From Pleurotus djamor (lineage: Eukaryota > Basidiomycota > Agaricomycetes > Agaricales > Pleurotaceae): a stretch of 64,000 nucleotides of DNA. The notes below the pieces were generated by a model that worked only from the letters and a program-made list of their open reading frames with translations, made no database searches and was not told the origin of the DNA. Where the stretch lies: the NCBI GenBank assembly GCA_029747585.1, contig JAPEVF010000076.1, positions 57,686-121,685 of the forward strand, in the 5' to 3' direction. This document shows, piece by piece, positions 1 through 13,711 of this stretch; position 1 is the first letter of the stretch; every line of letters begins with the position of its first letter. Both the position numbers and the translations under genes were made by a program.

Positions 1-616
1 CACATCTCCTCCTAGGTATTTTTGCTTCCCCAAGATCTCGTTGTAAACTTGCAGCTTCGCATCCAACGCCGCTTCATCGGCCTTAACGAGGGCTTCATCT
101 GCATCCAGTCCGCGCATCCTGTCACGAAATAAGGTAGTAGGGTAAGTATTAAACTTTGTCTTTACACTTGGTTGAACTTACTTCTTAAAGACCCTCTCCA
201 CGACGATCGTAGTTGCATACGGATTAAAGTTGCAGACCTCGATCGACGCAGCTTCTTCGAACTTCGCTCGATCTTTCAAATCCTTCGGGATCAAAGGGGT
301 TCCCTGAGACGCGTACTTGGCTTCGATGTAGCGGCAAATGGCACGACTCTCAAATAGGATGAATCCATCGTCGTCCTGGAGCGATTCAAACGCAAGTCAG
401 CTCTACTTGACAGCTTCCTTTCAACGTCTCCAAGCCATCACGTACAATGTAGGGTGTTTGGCCGAAAGGTTGTTTCTCCAAGTACTCGGGCTTCTTGTGT
501 TCGCCTTTGAAGATATCGACGATAACCAATTCGAAAGGCACTTGTTTCTCGTGAAGGATGTTCGCAACACGCTTCGTACAGATCGCGATGGATGAACCGT
601 AGAGCTTCAAGACCAT
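1..616 (-). CDS. Glutathione S-transferase, 3' end cut by window edge
   Basis: Conjugates glutathione to electrophiles in the cytosol (family knowledge). The first exon starts at ATG 616 with MVLKLYGSS and reads through a thioredoxin-fold N-domain: CTKRVANILHEKQVPFEL, then QPFGQTPYI. Exon 2 begins DDDGFILFESRAICRYIEAK, the ES-R-AI glutathione-binding segment, and runs into the helical C-domain near VCNFNPYATTIVVERVFKK. After another intron the protein continues to LQVYNEILGKQKYLGGD and leaves the window. It resembles phi-like fungal GSTs, but the class is uncertain. An alternative upstream in-frame ATG at 760 was rejected because MVLKLYGS matches the family start. A damaged paralogue lies at 21502-22253. 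Confidence 0.85.
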
Positions 617-1324
617 TGGAAAGGCAATGAGGTGATAGTAAGCTCGCTGGAGGTAGGTTGGAACGGAGGAATGTCTCACTGATGCAGCCTTGCATGAAAG
701 ATTCTGGTTTTTATGCTCGACGATTTTCAAGGACAATTTACTCAATGTCACGTTGTGCACGAACTCGTTGTCAAGTTGATCACGAGATGGTTCCTCGCCT
801 CGTCAGCTACATCACGCGCTGCGTCGTAAGATGTGTAATCTCACNTCATAATATCACAAAGCGTCCCGTGTAATTCTTTGCCACACCTACAATAGTACCT
901 GCATGTGAGATGCATAGACGCCGACGAAAACACGGATGCACGGCTGTTTCATCAGGGTTTGCCCCTTGGGATGAGTGTTGATTACCAACACCTATGTGGC
1001 GTCACGAGAATCGAGTACGTACTTGGAAGTAAATACTATGTTGCCATGCCTTGGCGATCAACGTTCCGGGGAGGATAGAAGCTTACTGGACGTCACCAAC
1101 GATCCCCCTGGTTGAAGGGATATACAATTTTGGGTTTTCACCCAAGTAAAGACTAGGCTACACGTTTGTCATACATAGATAGATAAAGATACCTAGGGCT
1201 ATGGTCGTGGAATCAAGAACTCGTAAGGATAGATAGTGCAAACGGTATATCAAGAACTGGCAAACCTGTTTGACAGTTGATGCACTAGGTCACAATGAAA
1301 GAAACTTCATAGATAAGAAACCGG
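617..1324. other. Intergenic, no gene seen
   Basis: About 0.7 kb between the GST start and the end of the Myb-like gene. Only short overlapping open frames, without family resemblance. It must hold the GST promoter and the Myb-gene 3' UTR. One N is present at about 845. Confidence 0.6.
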
Positions 1325-3068
1325 CTATGACGAAGGACTTCCCGGAAGTCTGGTGGGACTGCACATGTTCCCCCACAACCCATTCACGAATGAATGGACA
1401 GTGGTGGGCTCCTGTAGATGCGGGTCGCGCATTGAGTGAGGGTGACCCAGCATTCGCCTGGGGTCGTTGCGGCTTTGGGAAGGTTGCGACATCCGTTTAT
1501 TGTAATACCCGCTTGGATTATGATGATATTGGGGTACATCACCGCATGTTTGCAGCATCGTCATGAGGTCGTCTGGGCCAACATAGTGTTGCCTTATCGT
1601 ACTGGGGGAATTCGAAGGGGAAGGGGAAAGTAGACCATTCAATGACGAGGGTGTCGGTGGGAGTGATGAGGTGTTGATGGAAAGCGAGGGCGAAGACGCA
1701 GCAGAAAAGTTGTCGATAGGGAATGGGAATGGGTACGTAGCCGCGGCAAGGTTCGTCGCTTGCTTTGGGGTAGCTTGAGGCATGTATGACGTGTTTGTGT
1801 GGACAGAAGGCCTCGACCCCGGTGTCCATGGGTGTTGTGGGTCATAGATGACGTTCGAGTCGGAGAAGCTCATGTGGGAGGGATGCATCCGTGGTCGATT
1901 GGGTCGGAAGGGTGGTGGTGCGTTGGTCGGGAGATCGAAGGAAGACGCACTGAGCTCGGTCATAAACGCATCAAGTGACGATGACGAGCGCGAAGGAGAT
2001 GGATGAACTGTCGATGACGCGCCCATATTGAGGTATTCTGACGCCGAGGAGTTGACGAAATCACCGGAGATCATTCCAGGCGTGTCCGTTGTCAACGACC
2101 TCCGAAAAGCCAAATCATCTAGGGTCGAAGGCGAAAGTGACATCAGCGGCGCGAATTCAGGAACATCGGCGACGCATGGAAATAGAGGGTCTATTCCTGG
2201 GCTGATAGAATTATTGTCGGAGGACGAGGAGGCGGAGGTGGGTGACCGATGACGGGCGTAAGGGACATTGCTGACTGATCGACGCCTTGTACGAGCACCC
2301 TTGCTGGGGTCAGAGTTGATTCTGATCAGGCGACTATAGCTGAAGGACGGGTGAGAATGTGGTCATGGCAAACCCAAAACTAAGTCTTACCGGTTTTTTG
2401 CAGAGAGCCCGGTTCTTCCGGGAAAGTACGTTTTCACTATCTTAGTCCATGACTTGCCCATGACCTCGACGGCATCGAGTAGTTGAGCATCCTGTTGGGA
2501 GGGACGTCAACGTTGTGCAGCGGTCAGCGTATCATTGCGCTCACTTCTTCTGGAGACCATACGGTTCGATCGATATCAGGGTTGAGCGTGTCGCTCCAAC
2601 GTTTTGCACATTCTGTCGCGAAGGCATATCAGGAAGAATGAAGAAGCCCACTAGACTAATCGCTTACGGTCATTATTTCTGGTTTGGACAATGCCTGCAA
2701 CCAAGGACCATCTACGACAATCATACGGTTAGTGTTATCGAAGAGAAGGTGAACGCGTAACGCACTTTGTTCCATATTTTTGGACGGCTTCTATTAATCG
2801 CTCGTCCTCATCGGCAGACCAACCGCCTTTCGCGACGACGGAAGCCATTTTCGCGAACCAACGCTTGCGACAATCTTTGTTTGTGCGGTTTGGTACGTGC
2901 TTTGAGATTTGATGCCACTTCGAAGGAGGGTTGCCGTCCGGGTCCTCTGTAATGCGTATCGTTGATAGACGTTTTCGATGTGCGAAGACTGGTCATACCT
3001 TGTTTTACGGCATTACGAAGCAGATCATCCTCATCTTCCGTCCACGATCGGCGTTCCCTGCAAGTCAT
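1325..3068 (-). CDS. Myb-like DNA-binding protein with three SANT/Myb repeats
   Basis: Probable nuclear transcription factor. Spliced by eye, the N-terminus holds three Myb repeats. The first begins RRSWTEDEDDLLRNAVKQ and continues after an intron to KDCRKRWFAK. The second begins GGWSADEDERLIEAVQKYG and continues WSLVAGIVQTRNND to CAKRWSDTLNPDI. The third begins DRTVWSPEEDAQLLDAV and ends KNRYSRLIR. The spaced tryptophans typical of Myb repeats are visible in each. The rest is a long Ser/Pro/Asn-rich tail ending at 1325, probably a disordered regulatory region. At least four introns interrupt the DNA-binding part. ATG 3068 (MTCRERRSW) was chosen because it directly precedes repeat 1; the frame is open further upstream, so the start is uncertain. 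Confidence 0.85.
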
Positions 3069-5840
3069 TCTGAAAGGTCTTTTGAGCTGGGAGTCAATTT
3101 TAGTGGAATTGTTTGGGGAAGTTAAAAGGTGACCAAAATCTGAACCTAGCTGGTTTTTGTAAGACCAAGGATGTCTCAATATAGCACACCATGCCTTGAC
3201 GTTGATGGAATCAGAAAGAAGCCTATTATGTGATACGGAACTATTCGCAAAATCGCAAGGCGATATAGGATTGCGGAGAAGGGGTGCTTTGACGCGTTTA
3301 TCCGCGTGCATCCGAGATGAGGTTGGCAACCTGAGATCCCTATGTTTTTTCTCAGCTTCACCTCAGTAACGGTATCTCATGGTGGCCTTCTGAGATTTTT
3401 AGGTACTCAGCCAAGGCCCCCCAAGAAGGTTCGGGAACAAGCGATTCACTGACAGTTTTGGGACCTGGAAGCAACCTGGAAGTCGCAAAAAAGGGAACGC
3501 TAAGCCAACGACCGACCAGAAGGAGAGTAGCAGCAGGTCAGAAAGCATCCACTCTGCGGCATTCTGCGTATTCTTGCCCCGGTCGGCGAGAGGCCGAGGG
3601 CGTCGACTCCTGTTGGTGAGGCTTTCGGGTTCAGCAGGTGGCACCAGCGCTAAATCTATTGTTGGAAGTAGATTCATATTTACTCCTATTTGTACTCATA
3701 GGCGCACGTATTCAAATTGAACCCGGCATGTTCAATGCCTACGTCCAGCATCGGGCAACTTGTCCAATATTATCGCTCTGACGGACTCGCAACAAGTAAC
3801 TGGATAGAAAATCCCAACCGGTAGGATTCATCTGTATTCAACCTTTGGGAATCTCGGCGTATGAGGTGGGTTTGTCAGAGGTCACGCTTTTCGATGATTC
3901 CGCTGCCCAACAACTGCTAATGAGTAAGAAGGTCACGCTTTTCGGCTTGCCGCCCGTATCTACATGCCTTGGAACAGAATGGAACCTCTTCCGTTTATCC
4001 AATAATTTGATCTCCCTGCTCGTTCCTCCCACACACCTTCTTTCTGCTTGAAAGGTGACCCATAACTCATGAGGTGGGTCTACTCCTACACACGCTCCCG
4101 CCGGCTGATTTCAGATCTAACTCTGTGAAGTAAGGCTTTTTCCTTTCGTGGCCTCGATATGGGACTTACTCCGCAGTTCCTTACGACTATTTGCCTCAGG
4201 ATTCACCTTGCTATCGCTTAAATCGCCTTTCGGATACTTCGATCGTCTGGGGGCATTTGATATAGCTTCTGCTAGTATCTGAAGGCCGCTATGGGATCGC
4301 ATGATCATTAGATCTTGTGGTCTGGGGGTTCATCGCAGTGAACTGAATTACAACCGCAGTTTTCGCCCCACATTAGTGCTAAGCACTTGCTGAAGCGCGT
4401 CGGCGACCCCCCTCTCTCTTTTCTGCAACTCCCTGGGTGCTCTCAGGAATATTTGGGTGCTTCACAAAGGCTTCCACTAGGAATTTCGACGTCTACAGGC
4501 ATTGGAACCACGCGAATTCACCCCCCATCTAACATTAACACACGGTCCCCCCGACGATCTATTTTTGCCTCTGCCAATTCATTCACCGGGAAACTCAATC
4601 GTACGCGAGAGCCTAAAGATATTCCGCGGATCCTTTTAGAGCTAAGTTTACCGTGAACACCCCTGTTTTGGATTACGATGCTTCGCTCCCCTCGGGGAAG
4701 GCAGGATGAAAGGGAGAAGCAATGTTTGGAGCCCGACGCCATCGATGTCGCTGAAATTTTGATGTGTAGGTGGACTACGAACGTGACCGAATGTTTCTTC
4801 ATGAGCAAGCATGCATCCTTTAGTCCAATACGATGGCGGAAATATCTCGCTGGAAAGATGGTCAACCATATGAGGTGGTTCCCCTTATTCGATCACTTAT
4901 CATACAGTTTACAGAACGACAAAGAAAACTTGATATCGGTACCGACCAGCTGTTCCGTACCATGTGTATAGAGGCGTTTGATCACAGCCCCATCGACTAG
5001 TGATTGGGGATCGAGCTGTCTCGGTTGCGCGTAAGGGGGTGACTTCTCATTTCGATAAGTACCAAGAAAAGGGGTTCGCTCGTCCATGAAAAACGATATT
5101 AATGCCGGTATGGACTGCGCACGTTGTAAGCTGTAAGCGAGTGATGCGTTGTACTCAGCGAGCAACCATGGAAACCCATACGTCTTAGTATGAACCCTTC
5201 CTCGGTCAATGACCGATGTGGCACTGATAGGAGTCACAGGGGTTACCTCCTTTTTAGTGATCCGACATGACCGAAGCAAGCAGTTAGCAGCAGTCGAGGG
5301 GACAAATCTCTAGGAGTCTCAGTCTCAGCCCATAGCTCAATGCCCTTTTTTCTTCAAGTTATTTGACTATGCTCCCCACACCATTCCGAGATCCTTTGTA
5401 GAGTTATCTGCTGAACTATCCTTTGATCCCTTTCGCGGTGCATCAGAAAGTCGATCCTTCTGAAATTAGAAGAAGGTATGAACCGAAAGAGATACGCATC
5501 AAATAACAAAGAACGAGGGGGGCCTAAGAGGAGGAACGTATGGGTGGCACATCCACGCGAAACTCCGGAAATATGTCATGTATATCACACCCAGTCAGAG
5601 GACGAACATTTATCTGTCGATCAAGGGTGTGAACGAAATGTATGACGGTGCTTGGAGTGCTTGGAGCTTTGCCTCATAATTCACTTGAATGGTCGGCGGA
5701 AATACGACCAGTGCTCGTATGGAGGTAGTACACCAGTATCTTGGTACGACAGCTCGTTGCTCATACGCATGCAAAGATTTTTGGATATGAATATACAGAT
5801 GCCTTTAAAACCTTATCAATCAATCTCACTCTATGGTCGT
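3069..5840. other. Gene-poor 2.8 kb stretch
   Basis: Between the Myb-like gene and GMP synthase no open frame shows recognisable domains or a coherent exon series; all are short and overlap on both strands. A 14 nt direct repeat (ggtcacgcttttcg) occurs at 3880 and 3931. The stretch may hold decayed mobile DNA, but I see no diagnostic remnant. Confidence 0.5.
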
Positions 5841-7974
5841 CTAAAGCCATTCAACAGTCTGTGAAAAGAACGGTGGTAAGAATGCAAATTCAGGCAAAGC
5901 TTGGTCGAGGTGCGTACTGCTGGTGGTTTGGATGATATGTCGTATGTGACGCGATTGATCCCAGCCACTTCGTTGGTGATCCGAGAAGAGATCCGCTTCA
6001 ACACAGCAGGTGGGAAAACATACCAATCAGCGGTCATAAAGTCCTCCGATTGGACAGCACGAAGGGCGATGACCTAGACCGACAAAAGCAAAGAGTCATA
6101 GTTAGATGGAGATTATAAGATGGCGTGAGAGTTCAACAGACCTGCTCGTAGGTTCTCGCGTCTCCCATGACACCCACGGCTTTCACTGGGAGAAGAACGG
6201 CAAATGCCTGAGATATCTGGTCGTATAATTCGGCTTTGCGGATTTCTTCGATGTAGATACTATCAGCGTGTTGGAGAATCTTGACCTGCTCTCGAGTGAC
6301 CGGGCCAAGGATTCTGATCGCGAGACCGGGACCAGGGAAGGGATGGCGTTGGACAAGTGGGGCGGGAATGGAAAGAAGTCTTCCCAAAGCACGTACTTCG
6401 TCTGTTGATGGAGCGCCATAATAGTCAATACCCGATATCACCGTGGAGAAGGAGGAGAAGATGGAATACCTTTGAAGAGCTCTCGTAAGGGTTCGATAAG
6501 TTTGAGCTTCATGTCCTTGAGAAGCCCACCGACGTTGTGGTGGGTCTTGATGGTAGCACTAGGTCCTTTGAAACTTATACTTTCGATGACATCAGGGTAG
6601 AGAGTCCCTTGCAACAACCACTCGACCCGTCCCTTGGCCTCACCACCAGTCTCCTTCTCCTCGGTCTCAGCGGCGGCCTCGATCCTCGTAGCCTCTTCTT
6701 CAAATACGTTGATGAAGGTATTTCCAATTATCTTACGTTTTTGTTCAGGATCTTCCACACCATCAAGCCTGGAGAGGAAAAGATCCGACGCGTCTACAAC
6801 GGTGAGGTTGACACCTAGATCCCTGTTCAACATCTCATTCACTTGCTTTGCTTCGTTGAGACGGAGCACGCCATTATCCACCATGATGGCATGGAATCTA
6901 CATCAGAATTGGTGTCATGGCTCGTAACACAAACATATTTATTCCATACCTGTCCCCGATAGCCTCGTGCATCAACTTGGCGGCTACGGTACTGTCCACA
7001 CCGCCGCTCACGGCACCGATAACGCGCCCTTTGGGCCCACAGATATCACGGATGCGGGCAATCTCTTTTCCGATAAACTCTTCCTATACCGCATGCGATT
7101 GACATAAGAATTGGGGTACGAGACGGCTAAGGATTATGTCACGTACCATCGTCCAATGCGGCTCACACCCACATATGTTCAGAATGAATCTCCCAATAAC
7201 CTCCTTGCCTCGCGGTGAATGTGTGACTTCGGGATGGAATTGAATGCCATAGAATGGTTTTGAGTCATGCGCAATGGCGGCGAACGGAGCTGTTGCGGTA
7301 CGTCCGATGACATGGAATTCGGGCGGGATTTCTGACAACTGATCTCCATGGGACATCCAAACCTATGACACAGCTTCAGATCACACGACAATGACCCGCA
7401 TAACGAATAGAATTTACCTGCATCTCCTCACCTAGACCGTCGAAAAGTGCATCCACTGATGATCCGCTGTCACCGATCTTAGAAATTTGAATGGAGGCGT
7501 ATCCATACTCGCGATGGTCGCATTTTGTGACCTTGCCTTTGAGGTTCCAGGCCATTTCCTATCCANTNGTGAGAATGTGGGGGATATTGTATCTCTCTGC
7601 CCTTACTTGGAGGCCATANCAAATTCCCAGAATCGGTACNCCGAATGAAAAGACCTCTGGGTCGACGTGAGGCGAATCCTTGTCATATACAGAGTAGGGC
7701 GACCCAGACAAGATGATCCCTGGATCACCCTNGAATTCAGCAACCAGTGAAGAGACTAAATTGCGCACCCTTTGGNTTGAAATTGACGTCCTTGAGTTTA
7801 GTGGTGCATGGCATCAGTTCTGCGTAGACTTTGTGTTCTCGACATCTTCTCGTGATAAGGTGACTATACTGGATCCATCTTGAACATGAAACTNCTACCA
7901 CCGANCTTTGGTATTACCTGCGAGCCAAAATCTAGGATTAGGACGGTATCGAACTGGTCGTGAATTTCAGCCAT
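5841..7974 (-). CDS. GUA1: GMP synthase (glutamine-hydrolysing)
   Basis: Converts XMP, ATP and glutamine to GMP, the last step of guanine nucleotide synthesis. Start 7974 gives [19 protein letters not shown]. The class I glutaminase domain follows, with SGSPYSVYD, the nucleophile segment GI-C-YGLQ (one N lies in the Cys codon) and the catalytic [11 protein letters not shown]. The ATP pyrophosphatase domain shows the PP-loop [14 protein letters not shown], then [14 protein letters not shown] and [16 protein letters not shown]. The dimerisation domain has [14 protein letters not shown] and [12 protein letters not shown]. The C-terminus splices from SSKPPA to TVEWL and TAG at 5841, close to the usual family ending. 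Several short introns. Divergent from XRN1. Confidence 0.95.
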
Positions 7975-8169
7975 GGATGTTGAAAATAAAAATAGAGATC
8001 CTTACAATCACGGAGAGAAACGTACAGAGATAAGATTATCTGGTCGGGCGTCTACATAATCGGAAGGTTGGCGCCCGTGCGACGACGCGCGCCGCTNACG
8101 ACCAACAACGTTTTCTCTCTCAACATACACATCCACAACTGCCTCATCNCCCAGATTCTACGCTAAATT
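7975..8169. promoter_or_regulatory. Divergent promoter between GMP synthase and XRN1
   Basis: A 195 bp gap separates two opposite start codons (7974 on minus, 8170 on plus), so it must contain both promoters and 5' UTRs. It includes a pyrimidine-rich run ahead of the XRN1 start (ttttctctctcaac). No TATA box is obvious. Confidence 0.6.
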
Positions 8170-11100
8170 ATGGGTAAGAACCTNTTTCTCAACTTATGGA
8201 TTATTTCTTATGCGTGCATTTTAGGTATCCCGAAGGTCAGCATTGTTGGCTTTTGTGTCACCTTTGAAGCTCATTTCGTGTCCAGTTCTTCCGTTACATT
8301 TCGTGCGCATCGTCATTTGAGCTCAACTAGCTTAAGCTGATGATTGATATAGAGAGCGATACCCCCTCACGTCTCAATTAATTCAGGAGAATAAGATTCC
8401 GGAATTCGGTATGTAGCAAGCTGCTACCACGCGTGTGTGACCAACCTCCTCGGACAGACAATTTGTACCTTGACTTCAACGGAATTATTCACAATTGTGA
8501 GTCGCAGCTATTTCGGAGAACCTAGCTGACTGTTCAGGTTCNCATCCCAATGATGGGGATGCCCACTTTCGTCTCTCCGAGGAGCAGATATTCACGTCAA
8601 TATTTGCCTATGTCGACCATATCTTTAGCAAGGTCAAGCCGAAGAAGATGTTTTTCATGGCCGTTGATGGGGTGGCGCCACGTGCCAAGATGAATCAACA
8701 ACGCAGTCGCCGGTTTCGTACTGCGAAGGAAGCCAAAGAAGTCAGAGAGCAGGCCGAAAAGAAGGGAGAGAAACTGCCTGCGGAGAAAGCTTTTGATAGT
8801 AATTGTATCACACCAGGTGCGTATCTTCCATTGACCTTTGCGAGACTCTTGTTGAGCCGCTTGCACACTAGGAACCCCATTTATGTATCGTCTTTCCGAG
8901 CAATTGCGCTATTTCGTCAACAAGAAGATTACGGAAGACTCCGCTTGGAGTGAAATCGAGGTTGTATTATCTGGACATGAAGTCCCAGGGGAGGGTGAAC
9001 ACAAGATCATGGAGTACATACGTCTATCTCGGGCTCAGCCTGACTACAACCCCAACGTGCGCCATTGTTTATACGGCCTTGACGCCGACTTGATCATGCT
9101 GGGTCTGGTGAGCCATGACCCGCATTTCTGTCTACTGCGCGAAGAAGTCAAGTTTGGACCCTCTTCAAAGAAGAAGAACTCGAGGTTTGTCCGTCATTTC
9201 TTGTGTTTCCTACCCTTTCTCTGAGCGTGCTTCGTTTTTTTTNCTTGCCAGCTTGGAGTCTATCAATTTCTATCTGCTACATCTATCCTTGATGCGAGAA
9301 TATCTCGATCTCGAGTTCCAAGATATACAGCATGTCTTACCCTTTACCTACAACCTTGAGAGAGTGATCGATGATTTCATCCTCTTGGCTGTATTCGTGG
9401 GGAACGATTTCCTTCCCAACCTTCCGGATTTACATATCCACGAAAATGGGCTTGAACGTTTGTTTGAGGTGTATAAGAAAGTACTGCCTTCTATGGGTAA
9501 GTCGTNACCCGTTATGACTTGGATGTCGGTTGACCCCCCTGTAGAAGGTTATATCAATGATGGTGGAACAATCGACACCAAGAGACTACAAGTTGTGATG
9601 GACGAGATGGCACAATGGGAACGTGAAGTTTTCGAGAAGGAGTACGCGGATTTGAATTGGTACAAGGGCAAGCAAGCCAAACATCTGAAGGAGATGGAGA
9701 TGGGGCAAAAGCGCTCGAAATTAGGTGCGTTTTCATTTATGTCTATCACGCACGCTGCTCAAATTACCGCAGTATTGACTGAGCCTCAACGTGCAATTTT
9801 CGATCAAGTCAAAGCCTTTGTTATGGAGAACAGGGCTGCAATGTCCTCGTCACATACTCAACATGCACGTCTGACAATGCCTAACACGTTCCCTGCCCGC
9901 GAACGAGCGTTCATTTCAACATTAGCCCAAGAGCTTCACCTTTCGATAACATGGGATGAGTACGATGAAGCCGATCAGAACTTGGTGACTTGGCGCTTCC
10001 CTGGAGCAGCGCTGGAGGAACCGATCCCCGAGTCACGAACGGGTAGTGAAAAGGGTGCCGGAGATGAGGAAGGNGAGTGGGAGGATGTTGATGAAGAGGA
10101 GGATGAAGAGGCGCGCGCTGCTGTCGATCGAGTCTTGAAGAAGTACGAGAAAGCTCCNGTCATGGATGAAGACGCCAATGGTGGNTTTGACGCGAGGTAN
10201 GAGTTGTCTATCAAGGAGAAAATGGACGAATGGAANAGAGGGTATTATATGGTTTGTGCATTGTCAATTTGNNGGTGCTGTNTTCTGACTCTTCCCCNTA
10301 GGGAAAACTNGAGTTCTCGTATGACGATCCGAAGGCAATGGGNGACCTAGTCTACAGATATGTCGAAGGGCTTCAGTGGGTTATGCATTATTACTACTCC
10401 GGGGTNGCCTCTTGGGGCTGGTTCTATAACTATCACTACGCCCCTCGCATATCAGGTGANTCGCCGCACTTTCCNAACCACTACAGAGACTGATTGAAAC
10501 CAGATCTCAAGGGCATTGACAAGATGACCTTCCGCTTCGACCTTGGCAAGCCATTTAGGCCGTTTGAACAGCTTATGGGAGTGTTGCCTGTTGCGAGTAT
10601 GGATCATGTCCCAGCTGCGTATAGAGTATGTGCTCTCCTCAAGGACNGACTCATCTTACTGACGATCTTCACTAAGGACTTGATGTACGATNCCAACTCG
10701 CCGATCCTGGATTTCTATCCTCTCGANTTCGAGCAAGATCTGAACGGGAAGAAACAGGACTGGGAAGCCATCGTCAAGATCCCATTTATAGACCAAGACA
10801 GGCTCTTGAAAGCTATGGCTTGTCAGTACTCTTCTCCCTCGATAAGTCAGGAACATAGCTCATAANATATCANAAAGCTCGTGAACACCGGTTATCACCT
10901 TCNGAGAAGCAGCGAAATGGGTTTGGTACAAGNACCAAATTCATGAGAGGCTCGGGTGAACCAACGGTCTACCCATCGTCTCTCCCTGGNTTCTTCCCTC
11001 CGATATATCGCTGCACGTGCATCATGGAGAACTTCGATCTTCCAACTCTTGATGGCCTCCATCTAATCCAAGGACTGCGCGATGGCGTTTCCTTAGGAGC

Positions 11101-13458
11101 TGCCGCGCTCGCAGGGTTCCCCTCCCTNAAGACCCTTCCCCATACTGCTCTCCTTGGTTTCCATGGTGTCAACGTTCACGGCTCGGAAAGTCGGAACCGT
11201 TCAATGGTTGTCCATATCGAGAACACATATGANTCTCGTAAGACCGAAGATATNGCTAATGAGTTCATTGGAAAGCGAGTGTTCTTTGGTTGGCCTTTCC
11301 TCCAGGAAGGNCTGGTNGTATCGGCTTCGGATGCCTTGTTCAAGTANGAAAAGATGGCCGTGATCCCTGGATCGCCTCTGAAAGTCGTTTCAAACCCCCA
11401 NGCACCACACGGATTGGGGCATTGGAAGATGAAGGCTGAGCGGACTGAGAANTATTATTCCAAGAAATGTGGCGTCCTCACTGGGGATGTTGAAGTCTTG
11501 CTCCACATCAGGCCGCTGAAAGGTACGTTGTGAATGTTCATATCGTACACCTCATTTATTCTTTTTCGTAGGCTTGAAACGCCTTGAATCGGGAGCTTTG
11601 GTCAAGGATTACGAAGGCCCCGATAAAGAAACAGAAAGTGCCGTACAGATGTCCTTATCCGAAGTGATATCAGAGGATCCTAGGTATCTTGAGAAAGAGG
11701 CTCCGCCATTGGCAGAGGACTTCCCAGAGGGTAGTAAAATCTTCTTCCTAGGCGAACATGCCTATGGTGTCCCTGCACAAGTATCTGCGACCTCTGAGAC
11801 CACNCTCTCGGTCATNCTAGCNGTAAGTTCCCTTTGATTCAGTGGTNNATGACACTCTCACGCNTGAGTTGGTTAGTTCTACCCCTCCGAGAANGCCGAN
11901 ATTGANAAATTCAAGGAAATCATCGATAATAGGAAGTCAGGACATTGGTACCCTTCTTTCAAAGCAGCAGAGATGATCGGTATCTCTGGACGCGCGTTGT
12001 CGAAGATCACCTCCAGTTTTATGGTCNTGACCTCTGATCATACCAAAACCAATCTCGGTCTCAGTCTGAAGTTCGAAGCNAAGGGTTTGAAGGTCATCAA
12101 NTATTCGAAGAAGGATGGACGATTCTGGGAGTTCAGCGAAAAGGCCGTTGAATTAATTCGTGAATACAAGGTCAGGACTCAATCACCCTAAACTGCGTAG
12201 TCGCTCACCTTATCTACCTCGATGNTGNCAGGCTCAATTCCCCGCCATCTTCCGTACCTTGGANCAAGGNGGTGANGGTATGTTCAGCTTGTCCTTGNAT
12301 CTCACTTCATNGCNGACGCCATANTNAGCTATTGCACGCGCTGATGAGATATTACCTGGACCGGACCCAGAGGCCACGGTCAAAGAGATCAAGGGATGGT
12401 TGAAGTCGAAGGGCGTCAGAGATTTCGAACCAGTATCTCTATTTGCAGATCAATTATCAAAGGCAAGCCTTGTTCAACTGCTGCAACTCAACACCCCCGT
12501 CAANTNCTTNTTCAACAGGAAACGGTCGTGGAGATCGAGAAGCTGGCTGATAGCTTACATGCCAACAAGACTACNTCTGTTATNAAGAAAGCTATNGTGA
12601 AGGGTATCCCGAGGCAGGCTGTCTTAAAGCCAGCCCACGCAGTGTATCGNTTACAGAACCAACACTTTGNTTTGGGAGATCGAGTGATCATGGTGCAAGA
12701 TTCTGGTGGCGTACCACTNGCCGTAAAGGGTGCAGTTGTNGGACTAAGTCCCAAGTCCATGGACGTTATCTGGGATGTCCCTTTCATGTCTGGAGTAACC
12801 CTGGGTGATCGGTGCGTCCATGACTGATATCNNTTTCATGATTCTNANANGNATCNCACTACAGATGCTCACAGTATCGTGGGTCGACGGTCGANTTTGA
12901 CACTTGTTTGAACCTCAGCAACCCTCAATTTGTCACTTCNACCAATCCCAAGGCACCACCGACNGAGAACCACAACCCTCCATTCAGGCCACGAGCNGGG
13001 CCCTACCCACATATAGGACCTACCAACGGNCAACCCGCTGCTTCTGGATTCCGACCCTCTCACCAGAATCACCAACAAAAGTATGTCCACTTGTCGGCCG
13101 CTNTACCTNGCTTGTTCATGCCCTTGATAGTCATAANCAACACCAAGCCCCAGTGCAAATCATGACCAANCCNAANGGTCACAACAGAGGTCGCGGTGGN
13201 TTCCCATCCAGGAANNCACCCTTTCAAAACGGNCGCGGCGGTGCTGTGCATGTAGCGAACCATTCACAGGAGACGCAGCATCCCCAGGACACACAATCTC
13301 CTGATACTTCAAACAGTGGGCGCGGCATGCTGAGGGGAAGGGGATTCCCTCCTCGAGCCCGTGGTCTCCCCATGATCGGTCGTGGTAGAGGGGTTCCGCC
13401 AAGAGGTGGATTCAGAGGGAGGGGTCGTGGCGGAAATCCCTCTCAAGTACCGTCATAA
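8170..13458 (+). CDS. XRN1: 5'-3' exoribonuclease 1
   Basis: Cytoplasmic exonuclease degrading decapped mRNA. The start is a 4 nt exon (ATGG) spliced to IPK, giving MGIPK as in the family. Nuclease landmarks follow: YLDFNGIIHNC, AVDGVAPRAKMNQQRSRRF, GHEVPGEGEHKIMEYIR and CLYGLDADLIMLGL, with the conserved acidic metal-binding residues; then FLLAVFVGNDFLPNLPDLHI-like sequence. Later domains include an SH3-like segment (VYRLQNQHF, GDRVIMVQDSGG) near 12640-12770. The tail is Gly/Arg rich (GRGMLRGRGFPPRARG...), ending at 13458. Many introns and dozens of N calls make the exact reading incomplete. The large size and SH3-like part indicate XRN1 rather than nuclear RAT1. Confidence 0.93.
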
Positions 13459-13711
13459 ATTGTCCTAGCGCTACACTCACGCATCTGGCTTCAATTTGTA
13501 GTATGTACCTTCCATTGGACGATAACGACTCTTGCACTAGCCTAGCATTTGTAACTGTACTTTAGATTCAAAGACCCATATCTCTGGTGTGACGCCGGTA
13601 GAAGGTCTTCTGCGGTGCGAGCTGCGATCGCGAGAGAAACCAACACATCCGAATCGCGATACAAATGAAACCATCCTTATCATGGTCCGATGTAACTTCA
13701 AGCTTCATATA
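13459..13711. other. Convergent intergenic spacer
   Basis: A 253 bp gap between the 3' ends of XRN1 and the aminotransferase. It should contain both polyadenylation regions. No gene is seen. Confidence 0.5.
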
